This document shows, piece by piece, positions 1-7,596 of a DNA stretch of 64,000 nt; position 1 is the stretch's first letter, and the number at the start of each line of letters is the position of its first letter. Position numbers and translations under genes: made by a program. Source of the stretch: DATJFQ01 sp035495555 (GTDB lineage Bacteria; Acidobacteriota; Vicinamibacteria; Vicinamibacterales; 2-12-FULL-66-21); NCBI GenBank assembly GCA_035495555.1, contig DATJFQ010000060.1, positions 9,074-73,073 on the forward strand, in the 5' to 3' direction. The notes below the pieces were generated by a model. The model was not told where the DNA came from. It saw only the letters and a list, made by a program, of their open reading frames with translations, and did not search any database.

Positions 1-2343
1 GGTCCGCTGGCGCATCCGCGTTTTCAACTGCTGGCTCGCGAGCTGCGCGACCGAGCCGCGTACCAGCCGCGCGACCATGCCGCCGTCCGCGGACTCCTCG
101 ATCGAGTGAGCGCGCATTTTCTCGGCAGCGACGGGCACGCACGCACGAGCGCGACGCGCATACCGCCGTACGTCGCGGCGGATTACCCGTCCGTCGACGC
201 CGGCCGCCGGCATCGTGCGGACGTGGTGCGGCTGAGCGAACGCGTGGAGCGGATCGTCCACACGTTCAAGCGGGACCTCAACGCCGTGCTCGCGCGCGGC
301 GTGCGCCAGATGTTCTCGATTGCGGCGGCTGAGTATCGGCGCGCGCTCAACGAGCGGTCCGTGCTCGATTACAGCGACGTGCTCGAGAAGGCGGTCGAGC
401 TGCTGCGCCGCATGGACGAATTCTCGCAGAGCCGCTTCCGTCTCGAAGGGCGATTTCACCACGTGCTCGTCGACGAGTTTCAGGACACGAGCCGCAAGCA
501 GTGGGAACTCATCGCGCTGCTCGTCCGCGCCTGGGGTGAGGGGCAGGGACTCGCAACCAGTCCGTCGATCTTCATCGTCGGCGACCGCAAGCAATCGATC
601 TATCGGTTCCGCGACGCCGAGGTGAGCGTCCTCCGCGAAGCCGGGGAGTTCGTGGCGAGCCTTCGACCCGCCAGCTCGCCCAGACGATCGATTTCACGGA
701 GCTTCCGTGCGGTACCCGAGCTGTTGTCCTTCGTGAACGACCTCTTTTCCGAGATCGCAACCGCCTCGACCCGCCCCGATGATTTCACCTACGGTCCCTC
801 CGATCGGTTTCCCGTACCCGTCGTCGACGATCCGCGAGGGCCGGTGCTCGGGATCGCCGCCGGCGCTGACGCGGAAGCTGCTGCTGAAACCGTCGCGTGC
901 GAGATCGCACGGATTCTGAACGGCGAATCGGTGCGCGACAAACAGACCGGCGTCGCCCGCCGCGCGCGTCCTGGCGATATCGCGATCCTGTTCCGCTCGC
1001 GCACGAGCCATCGTGAATTCGAGCACGCGCTCGACCGGCGCGGCGTCCCCACCTACGTCTACAAGGGCCTGGGTTTCTTCGATGCGGACGAGATCAAGGA
1101 CGTCTCCGCCCTTATCCGGTATCTATCCAACCCGCATTCGGAACTCCGCGCGGCGGCGTTCCTGCGATCGCGCTTCATCGGGGTTTCCGACGAGGGACTC
1201 GCGCGCCTTGCGCCTCGCCTCTGCGCCGCGCTGCTCGAACCGCTCGCGGACGAGATCGGCGGATCGTTATCCGACGGCGACCGGGCCGCGCTCGACTGCG
1301 CGCGCTCACACGTCCCAGGCTGGCTGCGCGCGGTCGACCGGATTCCCCCGGCAGACCTGCTCGAATCCATTCTTCCCGCTGCCGCATATGCGTACGAGCT
1401 GCAGGGTCCCCGCCGCGCACAGGCATGGGAAAACCTCAAGAAGATGCGGGGTCTCATCCGGCGCATTCAGAATCGCGGGTATGCGACGCTGTCGCGAATT
1501 GCGGATCACCTCGACTCGCTGACCGCGGGCGATGAATCAAACGCCGTGCTCGAAGCGCTCGATGCCGTGAACCTGATGACGGTGCACGCAGCCAAGGGGC
1601 TCGAGTTTCCGATCGTCTTTGTCGTGAATCTGGGAAAAGGCGCGAGCGGACCGCCCAAGCCAATCCGTGCGTCGGGCGACGACGTCAGCGTCGGGCCGTT
1701 CGTGTCGGATACGGACGAAGCCGAACGCGGCCGTGAGCGTGAGGAAACCAAACGCCTGATGTATGTGGCGTTCACACGCGCCCGCGATCGGCTGTACCTC
1801 TCGACCGTGCTGAAGGAAGGGCAGTTCGTTGCGGGCCCTGGGAGCCTGGGGGCGGAGCTGCCCGATGGCCTCAGGGCGCTTTTTCCGCAATCGGCCGCGT
1901 TTCCCAATGAAGCGATCGCCTGGACGGCCGCAAACGGCCGTACGTATCTTTTCAGGCCGTGCCGCGCAGAGGAGCAGCACGTTGCCGAGCTCACACGTGC
2001 CAGTGACGCGACCGTCGATCGATTTGGACCTATTGCGCGCCCGGAGGCGGTCCGACGCATAGACCTCGGCGGCTCTCCGGCGCCGTTGACCAGCCGGCAG
2101 GCCGACGGTCTCGTCGTGCTCAACGTACCGTTCACGCTGCGCGATCGGATTGCGCCCGATCGTCTGATCAGAGGCACGTTCGATGCGCTCGTTCGTCATG
2201 CCGACGGCTCGTTGACGGTGATGACCTTTACCGGCTCCGCCGCGCCGACAGAGGACGAGCGGGCTCGTCACGAGTCTTCCGTCGAAGCCGCGCATCGCCT
2301 GTTTCCGTCGGTGAGGGTGACCGCTCTTCTGGCCCCGAGATGA
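1..2343 (+). CDS. UvrD/RecB-family (AddA-like) helicase, 5' truncated, nuclease domain degenerate
   Basis: The frame is open from the first base of the window, so the gene begins upstream; the Walker A region is missing. Visible SF1 helicase motifs are the DEFQD Walker B box near partial residue 155, GDRKQSIYRFR near 194, VHAAKGLEF near 528 and MYVAFTRARDRL near 587. This order and the C-terminal extension fit the RecB/AddA branch that processes DNA ends for recombination. The last ~60 residues resemble the start of the RecB-type nuclease fold (RGTFDALVRHADGSL), but where active enzymes have a DYKT-like motif this one reads MTFTG, lacking the catalytic Asp and Lys, and the protein stops soon after. 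It is probably a helicase without nuclease activity. It overlaps the next gene by ATGA. Confidence 0.88.
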   Translation, partial: GPLAHPRFQLLARELRDRAAYQPRDHAAVRGLLDRVSAHFLGSDGHARTSATRIPPYVAADYPSVDAGRRHRADVVRLSERVERIVHTFKRDLNAVLARGVRQMFSIAAAEYRRALNERSVLDYSDVLEKAVELLRRMDEFSQSRFRLEGRFHHVLVDEFQDTSRKQWELIALLVRAWGEGQGLATSPSIFIVGDRKQSIYRFRDAEVSVLREAGEFVASLRPASSPRRSISRSFRAVPELLSFVNDLFSEIATASTRPDDFTYGPSDRFPVPVVDDPRGPVLGIAAGADAEAAAETVACEIARILNGESVRDKQTGVARRARPGDIAILFRSRTSHREFEHALDRRGVPTYVYKGLGFFDADEIKDVSALIRYLSNPHSELRAAAFLRSRFIGVSDEGLARLAPRLCAALLEPLADEIGGSLSDGDRAALDCARSHVPGWLRAVDRIPPADLLESILPAAAYAYELQGPRRAQAWENLKKMRGLIRRIQNRGYATLSRIADHLDSLTAGDESNAVLEALDAVNLMTVHAAKGLEFPIVFVVNLGKGASGPPKPIRASGDDVSVGPFVSDTDEAERGREREETKRLMYVAFTRARDRLYLSTVLKEGQFVAGPGSLGAELPDGLRALFPQSAAFPNEAIAWTAANGRTYLFRPCRAEEQHVAELTRASDATVDRFGPIARPEAVRRIDLGGSPAPLTSRQADGLVVLNVPFTLRDRIAPDRLIRGTFDALVRHADGSLTVMTFTGSAAPTEDERARHESSVEAAHRLFPSVRVTALLAPR

Positions 2344-2867
2344 CTGACGCACCGGTGATCTGGACGATCGGGCACTCGACGAAATCGGCAGACGAGTTCC
2401 TCGCCCTGCTTCAGGCTCACGGCATCGAGCAGATCGCCGACATCCGGACGGTGCCGAAATCGGGACGGCACCCGCAATTCAACAAGGAAGCCCTCGACGC
2501 CTTTCTTGTCGCCCACGGACGCGCCTACCGACACTTTCCGGCGCTGGGCGGCTTACGAAAGCCGCGCCGCGACTCGACGAATACGGCATGGCGGCATCCC
2601 AGTTTTCGCGGCTACGCCGATCACATGCAGACGCCCGCGTTCCAGGAGGGTGTTGCCGCGCTGCTCGAGTTCGCGACGCGCCCGACGGCGGTGATGTGTG
2701 CCGAAGCCGTCTGGTGGCAATGTCACCGCCAGTTGCTGTCGGACGCTCTGGTCGCGCGGAGAGTGACAGTCCGTCACATCCTCGGCCTTGATGCGCCTAA
2801 GCCGCACCGGCTCAGCGAGTTCGGACGCATTGTCGACGGCAGGGTCCAGTACCCGGGTTTGCTGTAA
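2340..2867 (+). CDS. DUF488 family protein
   Basis: A 175-residue protein with the DUF488 hallmarks: N-terminal TIGHSTKSADEFLALL, the IADIRTVPKS segment, and a C-terminal CAEAVWWQCHR segment where the family carries its Cys-His-Arg cluster. The family is widespread and small; its biochemical role is not firmly established. The start ATG overlaps the stop of the upstream helicase (ATGA), implying translational coupling, which fits a link to DNA repair but does not prove one. Confidence 0.88.
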   Translation: MTDAPVIWTIGHSTKSADEFLALLQAHGIEQIADIRTVPKSGRHPQFNKEALDAFLVAHGRAYRHFPALGGLRKPRRDSTNTAWRHPSFRGYADHMQTPAFQEGVAALLEFATRPTAVMCAEAVWWQCHRQLLSDALVARRVTVRHILGLDAPKPHRLSEFGRIVDGRVQYPGLL

Positions 2868-3085
2868 CCTGCAGGCGTCATCTCTCCTGAGGCCCGGACG
2901 CGCGTTCGGCAGGCATTTTCACAATTTCGAGCAATTTCTCTGAAGCGGGGAACCAAACCGCCCGATAACCGGTCTAACCGGGTAGCTGGCGTATGAATTG
3001 CACTGGTGGCCAGCGGAACGTCGATCCCGAAAGGCATCGGCGAAGCGCCGGACGCAGGAAGCGGCCGGTGAGCGGGAGGTTCGGT

Positions 3086-3328
3086 ATGACAGTCCCAGCA
3101 GGCGTCGTCAGCTCCGTCAGGCCGACAGGCACCATTTTCGAGCTCGAAGCTCTGGAAGGACTGCCCTGCGGCTGCGTCGCCGCTGCATACCGCGCCCGCC
3201 CATGGGATGTGGCGGTCGTGTCGCTCGAAGCCAAGGGTCCGCACTGCATTCTCGCCGGCCATACGTCCGGCCAGATTCTGCGCCTTGGCGACCCGTCGGA
3301 ATTCGACGAGGAAGACGACGAGGAATAG
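3086..3328 (+). CDS. Small acidic-tailed hypothetical protein (80 aa)
   Basis: I do not recognise a family. The ATG at 3086 is preceded by a clear GGGAGG Shine-Dalgarno site six bases upstream, which favours it over the longer reading starting at 2993. The product has a hydrophobic/glycine core with a CGC motif (residues about 32-34), one more Cys, and an aspartate/glutamate-rich tail (SEFDEEDDEE). It could be a small beta-rich binding protein. It stands alone between DUF488 and a zinc-ribbon gene, with 218 bp of apparently empty sequence before it. Confidence 0.55.
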   Translation: MTVPAGVVSSVRPTGTIFELEALEGLPCGCVAAAYRARPWDVAVVSLEAKGPHCILAGHTSGQILRLGDPSEFDEEDDEE

Positions 3329-3403
3329 CGCCCGCCGCGCACACTTCGCTCCTGCTCTCGTTCGAATTCCCGCCAGGGCAGCCTACGCGCTGAAAGAACG
3401 TCG

Positions 3404-3432
3404 TTGCGTACGTGCAAACCTTTCCGTAGAAT
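3404..3432 (+). promoter_or_regulatory. Sigma-70-like promoter for the zinc-ribbon gene
   Basis: TTGCGT at 3404-3409, a 17-base spacer, then TAGAAT at 3427-3432 (five of six consensus bases). The AGGAG ribosome site at 3447-3451 and the ATG at 3461 follow at ordinary distances. Motif reading only. Confidence 0.5.
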
Positions 3433-3460
3433 TCGAAGGTTTGATTAGGAGCACTCATAG

Positions 3461-3682
3461 ATGCCGTTGACATGTCCGAACTGCGGGAACGACCGGAACT
3501 ATCTGGTCAAGACCCTGCAGATGCACGTCGTCCATCTGGACGACGCGCGCGTCGAGGTGAACGAGGAAGGGCGGCCCGCCGTCATCGAAGTCCTCTGTGA
3601 TGAGTGCGAGACCGCGCTCAATTTCGAGGATTTCGACGACACGATCCGCAAGGAAATGCTGCTGACGCTCGGGGCCCGCTGA
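3461..3682 (+). CDS. Small zinc-ribbon protein
   Basis: A 73-residue protein with CPNC at residues 5-8 and CDEC near residues 46-49, the two knuckles of a zinc ribbon. No enzymatic domain fits in this length. AGGAG lies nine bases upstream of the ATG. It is convergent with another zinc-ribbon gene whose stop lies four bases away. Role unknown; such proteins often bind nucleic acid or protein partners. Confidence 0.72.
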   Translation: MPLTCPNCGNDRNYLVKTLQMHVVHLDDARVEVNEEGRPAVIEVLCDECETALNFEDFDDTIRKEMLLTLGAR

Positions 3683-3686
3683 CGTC

Positions 3687-3851
3687 CTACCCTTCGTTGG
3701 TCTCGCTTTCTTCCCAGTAATCGCACTCGGGGCAGATCCATTCACGAACCACACGAGTGGAGGTCTGCCCGCCGGGGACTCGGTCGGCGGCTTCGCGGAT
3801 CGTCAGGCGCATGGTTTCGCCACAGAACGGGCACTCTTTCGCATCGGCCAC
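3687..3851 (-). CDS. Small zinc-ribbon protein
   Basis: A ~54-residue protein with CPFC near the N-terminus and CPEC near the C-terminus, the two halves of a zinc ribbon, separated by a charged segment. I chose the GTG at 3851 because GGGAGG sits four bases upstream; a TTG at 3869 would add six residues but put the Shine-Dalgarno inside the gene. The end is acidic. Function unknown. Confidence 0.62.
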   Translation of the reverse strand: MADAKECPFCGETMRLTIREAADRVPGGQTSTRVVREWICPECDYWEESETNEG

Positions 3852-3930
3852 TGGGCCTCCCTTTTTCAAGACAGCTTACCGAAAAATTTGCCCGGCCGGC
3901 GTGAGTGAAAGCTGGTAACGTGGATTCAGG

Positions 3931-4440
3931 ATGCGGGACTACTACGACATCCTCGGCGTGCCGCCCGACGCAGGCGCCGACGAGATCAAACGTGCGCACC
4001 GGCAATTGATCCGCCGGTATCACCCCGATATTTCGGGCGAGGATCCGGGTGTGACGTCGGTGGACTGCCTCGCCGACGAGATCGCCATTGATTTCCCCTC
4101 CGTGCACAACGTACTCGATCGCATGCGGCACGCGTTTTTTGGCGACGTCGCGGACCCGCAGGCGGGTCCCGACATCGCGGTGACGCCGCATGAGGCGTTC
4201 TGGGGCGCCACCGTACCGCTCCAGGTGCCCGTGCGCCGTGTGTGTGCCGCCTGCGGCGGCCGCGGCGAGGTCTGGGACGGCGCCTGCCTCGCGTGCGGAG
4301 GGCTGGGGGACACGCCGTCGCATCAGGCCGTCCACCTGCGGATCCCGCCCGGGGTGCCCGACGGCACGCGCATCCGCTTCCGTGTGGTCGCTGCCGGCGT
4401 CCCCGAGACGTCGATCGTCGCCCGCATCGTCATTCAATAA
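3931..4440 (+). CDS. Reduced DnaJ-like protein (J-domain fragment, single zinc site, partial substrate domain)
   Basis: The 169-residue product starts like a J-domain (RDYYDILGVPPDAGADEIKRAHRQ) and carries the HPD loop at residues 31-33, but helices III/IV are not recognisable after it. Next come only two of the four CxxCxGxG repeats of DnaJ (CAACGGRGEV and CLACGGLGD, residues about 109-130), enough for one zinc site. A strand-rich tail (LRIPPGVPDGTRIRF) matches the start of a DnaJ C-terminal subdomain. Full DnaJ is about 375 residues. It may stimulate DnaK through HPD, or the missing helices may have changed its role. Confidence 0.75.
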   Translation: MRDYYDILGVPPDAGADEIKRAHRQLIRRYHPDISGEDPGVTSVDCLADEIAIDFPSVHNVLDRMRHAFFGDVADPQAGPDIAVTPHEAFWGATVPLQVPVRRVCAACGGRGEVWDGACLACGGLGDTPSHQAVHLRIPPGVPDGTRIRFRVVAAGVPETSIVARIVIQ

Positions 4441-4452
4441 GCGTTGTCCGGT

Positions 4453-4487
4453 ATCGGACGTCGGCCCTCGGACCTCGGACTGCGGTA
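4453..4487. repeat. Degenerate heptanucleotide array (TCGGAC family)
   Basis: Five consecutive 7-base units with no indels: ATCGGAC, GTCGGCC, CTCGGAC, CTCGGAC, TGCGGTA. It fills the short gap between the DnaJ-like gene and the next small membrane-protein gene. It belongs to the same class of 7-base-period tracts seen at 6.3, 19.8, 23.5, 26.0 and 29.3 kb. Confidence 0.65.
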
Positions 4488-4505
4488 AGATCGTTCGTTG
4501 TTCCC

Positions 4506-4886
4506 ATGCGTTCGCACGTGAACCTGCTCGGGATCCTGCACCTCGTCTGGGGCGGGATGGGGCTTCTGCTGGCCGGATCGCTGTTGATCCTTGCCGTCGG
4601 TGCCGTCGCGATTGCGCGCACGACGGCGGACGATCCGATGACGGCGGCGTTCACCGCGGCGCTGTTTCTGCTGTTTGCGATCGCGCTGGCGGCGGCCGGC
4701 TGGTCGAATGCGTGGGCGGGCAGCGCGATTCGCGGGCACCGGTCGGCCGGACGATTGACGGCGCTCGGCCTGGCCGCGCTGAACGTGTTCGTGCTGCCGT
4801 TTGGCACCGCGCTCGCGATTTACGGGTTCTGGGTGCTGCTGAACAACGACGCGCGACAGCTGTTCGAGCCGCAGCCCGCGCGCTGA
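4506..4886 (+). CDS. Small polytopic membrane protein
   Basis: A 126-residue protein with about four hydrophobic segments: residues 7-34, 46-66, a shorter one near 80-92, and 94-110. No enzymatic motif is seen. The ATG at 4506 is the first Met before the first membrane segment. Its stop is two bases before the start of the DUF4870 gene, so the two small membrane genes are probably co-transcribed. No family assigned. Confidence 0.7.
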   Translation: MRSHVNLLGILHLVWGGMGLLLAGSLLILAVGAVAIARTTADDPMTAAFTAALFLLFAIALAAAGWSNAWAGSAIRGHRSAGRLTALGLAALNVFVLPFGTALAIYGFWVLLNNDARQLFEPQPAR

Positions 4887-4888
4887 CG

Positions 4889-5230
4889 ATGCCGCCGGCG
4901 CACACCGAACGAACGTCAACAGGACTGGCGGCCAACGTCGCTGCGGCTGCGAGTTATTTCCTCGGGTTCGTCACAGGGCTCGTCTTCCTGCTGACCGAAC
5001 GCGACAACCGGTTCGTGCGGTTCCATGCGATGCAGTCGACGCTGCTGTTCCTTGGGATCGTCGTCCTCGACGTGCTGCTGCAGCTCGTCCCGATTCTCGG
5101 CGCGCTGATTGTGATCTTCGTCGTGATTCCAGCGTCCGCCATCCTGTGGCTCATCCTGATGTTCAAGGCGTATCAGGGCGAGGAATTTTCGCTGCCTGTG
5201 GTCGGCCGCCTGGCCGCGGAACGAGTGTAA
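4889..5230 (+). CDS. DUF4870 / Tic20-like membrane protein
   Basis: A 113-residue protein with the DUF4870 pattern: a first membrane segment with LGFVTGLVFLL, the conserved loop RFVRFHAMQST, a second long hydrophobic stretch, then a short cytoplasmic tail containing the YQGEEFSLPVVG motif. The family is related to small Tic20-like inner-membrane proteins with unclear roles. The stop codon directly abuts the ATG of the Mrp ATPase gene. Confidence 0.82.
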   Translation: MPPAHTERTSTGLAANVAAAASYFLGFVTGLVFLLTERDNRFVRFHAMQSTLLFLGIVVLDVLLQLVPILGALIVIFVVIPASAILWLILMFKAYQGEEFSLPVVGRLAAERV

Positions 5231-6310
5231 ATGGCTGTTACCGAGTCTGCTGTTCTCGACGCGCTTCGCTCCGTTCACGATCCCGATCTGCGTCGCGACA
5301 TCGTGGCGCTGAAATTCGTCAAGGATCTGCGGATCGACGCCGGCCGCGTGTCGTTCACGATCGAACTGACGACCCCCGCCTGCCCGGTCAAAGATCAGAT
5401 GCGCGATCAGGCGCGCGATCTGGTGGCTGCGCTCCCGGGCGTCTCCGACGTGCAGATCCAGATGACGGCGCAGGTGCGCAGCGCGGTTGCGTCGGACTTC
5501 ACGAAACAGCCCGTGGCGGGCGTCCGGAACGTCATCGCTGTCGGTGCCGGCAAGGGCGGCGTCGGTAAGACCACCGTGTCGGTGAACCTGGCGATCGCCT
5601 TGAGCCAGGCCGGCAGCCGCGTGGCGATGATCGACGGCGACATCTACGGCCCCAACGTGCCGATCATGCTCGGGATCCAGACGCAGCTCGGCACCGACGG
5701 CCGGCGGATCGTGCCCGCGGTCCAATACGGGATCCAGCTTGTCTCGATGGGCTTCCTGACGCAGGACGACTCGGCCGTGATCTGGCGCGGCCCGATGCTG
5801 CACGGTGTCATCCAGCAGTTCTTTCGCGAAGTGGCCTGGGACAACGTCGATTACCTGATCGTCGACATGCCGCCCGGGACCGGCGACGTCGCGCTGAGCC
5901 TGAGCCAGAGCGTTCCGGTTGCCGGCTCGGTCGTCGTGACGACTCCGCAGACCGTCTCGCTCGCCGACACCAGGCGCGCCGTGCGGATGTACGAGAAGCT
6001 CAACGTGCCGCCGCTTGGGTTGATTGAAAACATGAGCCACTTCATCTGCCCGACGTGCCACGCCGAGAGCGATATCTTCGGGAAGGGTGGCGGCGAGCGG
6101 CTCGCGGAGGAGATGAACGTGCCATTCCTCGGCCGGGTGCCGATCTACGAACCCATCCGCATCGGCGGCGATACGGGGGTGCCGATCGTCATCGGCGAGC
6201 CGAAATCACACGCTGCGCAGGCGTTTCGGGTTGCCGCTGAACGGCTCGCGGCGCAAATCTCCATTGCGAGCTATAAGAAGACCGCGATCCCGCTCATGCC
6301 TGTTCGCTGA
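5231..6310 (+). CDS. mrp: Mrp/NBP35-type iron-sulfur carrier ATPase
   Basis: A 359-residue protein with an N-terminal MIP18/DUF59 domain (residues 1-75) followed by a ParA/MinD-type P-loop ATPase. The deviant Walker A GAGKGGVGKTT lies near residues 101-112, and the CPTC pair near 275-278 is the Fe-S binding cysteine pair of the ApbC/Mrp family. The protein holds and transfers Fe-S clusters to apo-enzymes in the cytoplasm. Length and domain order are standard. The ATG follows directly on the preceding stop codon. Confidence 0.93.
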   Translation: MAVTESAVLDALRSVHDPDLRRDIVALKFVKDLRIDAGRVSFTIELTTPACPVKDQMRDQARDLVAALPGVSDVQIQMTAQVRSAVASDFTKQPVAGVRNVIAVGAGKGGVGKTTVSVNLAIALSQAGSRVAMIDGDIYGPNVPIMLGIQTQLGTDGRRIVPAVQYGIQLVSMGFLTQDDSAVIWRGPMLHGVIQQFFREVAWDNVDYLIVDMPPGTGDVALSLSQSVPVAGSVVVTTPQTVSLADTRRAVRMYEKLNVPPLGLIENMSHFICPTCHAESDIFGKGGGERLAEEMNVPFLGRVPIYEPIRIGGDTGVPIVIGEPKSHAAQAFRVAAERLAAQISIASYKKTAIPLMPVR

Positions 6311-6312
6311 AG

Positions 6313-6394
6313 GCAACTACCAACCTCACAACGCGCAACGGCACAAGAGCCTCAAGTCTTCACGCTCCTTGTGTAGTTGGCAGTTGGTAGTTGC
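6313..6394. repeat. Inverted repeat of heptad tracts between convergent genes
   Basis: A perfect 12-bp inverted repeat: GCAACTACCAAC at 6313-6324 and its complement at 6383-6394. The right arm is three 7-base units in register (GTAGTTG, GCAGTTG, GTAGTTG at 6373-6393); the left arm continues with CAAC-containing heptads. The element lies at the end of mrp and runs into the 3' end of the MFS gene. It could fold into a hairpin with a 58-base loop, perhaps a weak bidirectional terminator, but no T-run is seen. Confidence 0.6.
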
Positions 6395-7548
6395 GTCGTT
6401 GTCACGAGCGCGCTCATGGCCAGCGCGCCCAGAACCGGCCCTGGCGCGAGCATCACGAAGGCCCATTGCCATCCGTGCACGGCGCTCACGTGCGGCACGA
6501 GGCGCATGCTCACCATCGTGAGCAGGAACCCGGCGCTCGTCTGCAGCGTCAGTGCAGTTCCGACGTGCGTGCGGGTCGTAAACTCCGTCACCAACGCGGA
6601 GAACTGCGCTGAATCGGCCACGATCGTAAATCCCCAGCAGACGGTCAGTACGACGAGCGGAATCACGCCCGCACTGAAGGCTATGGGCGACAGGATGCAG
6701 CACGCGGCGCTCGCCACCATCGAGAGACCCGCCACCTTCGCCTTTCCCCATTCATCGGCCCAGCGGCCCGCCAGCACGCACCCGGCGGAGCCCGTCGCGA
6801 TCGCGATGAAGGCGATGAGTGATCCAACCGAGGACCCGCCGGGTCCAAGAGACGCGGCGGCGAACGCAGCAATCCACGTCCACATGGCGTAAAGCTCCCA
6901 CATGTGCCCGACGTAGCCGATCATCGCCAGGCGCGTGCCACGGCTGGCGAGCACGAGGCGAAGCGCGTGGCGATCGAACGGCGCAGACGCCGTCACATAC
7001 GGACCGTCGCTGACCGTCAGCGCGACGATCACCGCGCCCGCTGCGGCCAGCAGCGACGACGCGGCGACGAGCGGACGCCAGGGGAGTCCGGCTCCGAGAT
7101 AGACGAGCAGATGCGGCACCGCCGACCCCAGACCGACGGCGCCTACGACGACACCGAGTGCGGTGCCGCGGCGCTCCCGGAACCAGCCGGCGGCGATCTT
7201 CATGCCCGGCGGATAGATCCAGGCGAGCGCCGCGCCGGTGCAGAAGCGGAGCGCGATCATCACTGCGGAGGATGGGGCAGCCACCACGGCGAGGTTCAGC
7301 GCAGCGCCGCCGAGACACCCGGCCGCCATGAGCGTTCGCGGGTTGATGGCATCGGCGAGGTTCGTGGCCGCGGTGAGCAGCGTGCCCGCGACGAACCCGG
7401 CCTGCACGGCCATCGTCAGCCACGCGCGCGCGCTTTCGCCCATCGCAAATTCGCGCGCGACGGCCGGCGCCGCGGCGGTTGCCGAGAACCACAGCGTCAT
7501 GCCGAGCAGTTCAGCAGCAGCGGCCCGCAGGAGCATGCGGCGGGGCAT
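6352..7548 (-). CDS. MFS transporter
   Basis: A ~398-residue protein with twelve predicted hydrophobic segments and an MFS layout. The first segment contains AAELLGMTLWFSATA and a charged loop GRWADEWGKAK joins the halves near residue 265. Substrate not predictable. The ATG at 7548 is nearest the first membrane helix; one five codons upstream is possible. Odd feature: the last ~14 residues (TQLPTANYTRSVKT) are encoded by the heptad repeat, as if the original stop was lost and the frame ran through the tract. It is divergent from the M16 peptidase genes. Confidence 0.82.
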   Translation of the reverse strand: MPRRMLLRAAAAELLGMTLWFSATAAAPAVAREFAMGESARAWLTMAVQAGFVAGTLLTAATNLADAINPRTLMAAGCLGGAALNLAVVAAPSSAVMIALRFCTGAALAWIYPPGMKIAAGWFRERRGTALGVVVGAVGLGSAVPHLLVYLGAGLPWRPLVAASSLLAAAGAVIVALTVSDGPYVTASAPFDRHALRLVLASRGTRLAMIGYVGHMWELYAMWTWIAAFAAASLGPGGSSVGSLIAFIAIATGSAGCVLAGRWADEWGKAKVAGLSMVASAACCILSPIAFSAGVIPLVVLTVCWGFTIVADSAQFSALVTEFTTRTHVGTALTLQTSAGFLLTMVSMRLVPHVSAVHGWQWAFVMLAPGPVLGALAMSALVTTTQLPTANYTRSVKT

Positions 7549-7596
7549 GGGTGCGTGTACCATGAACGAGATCGCCTCTGATACGCAAGGCTTTGC

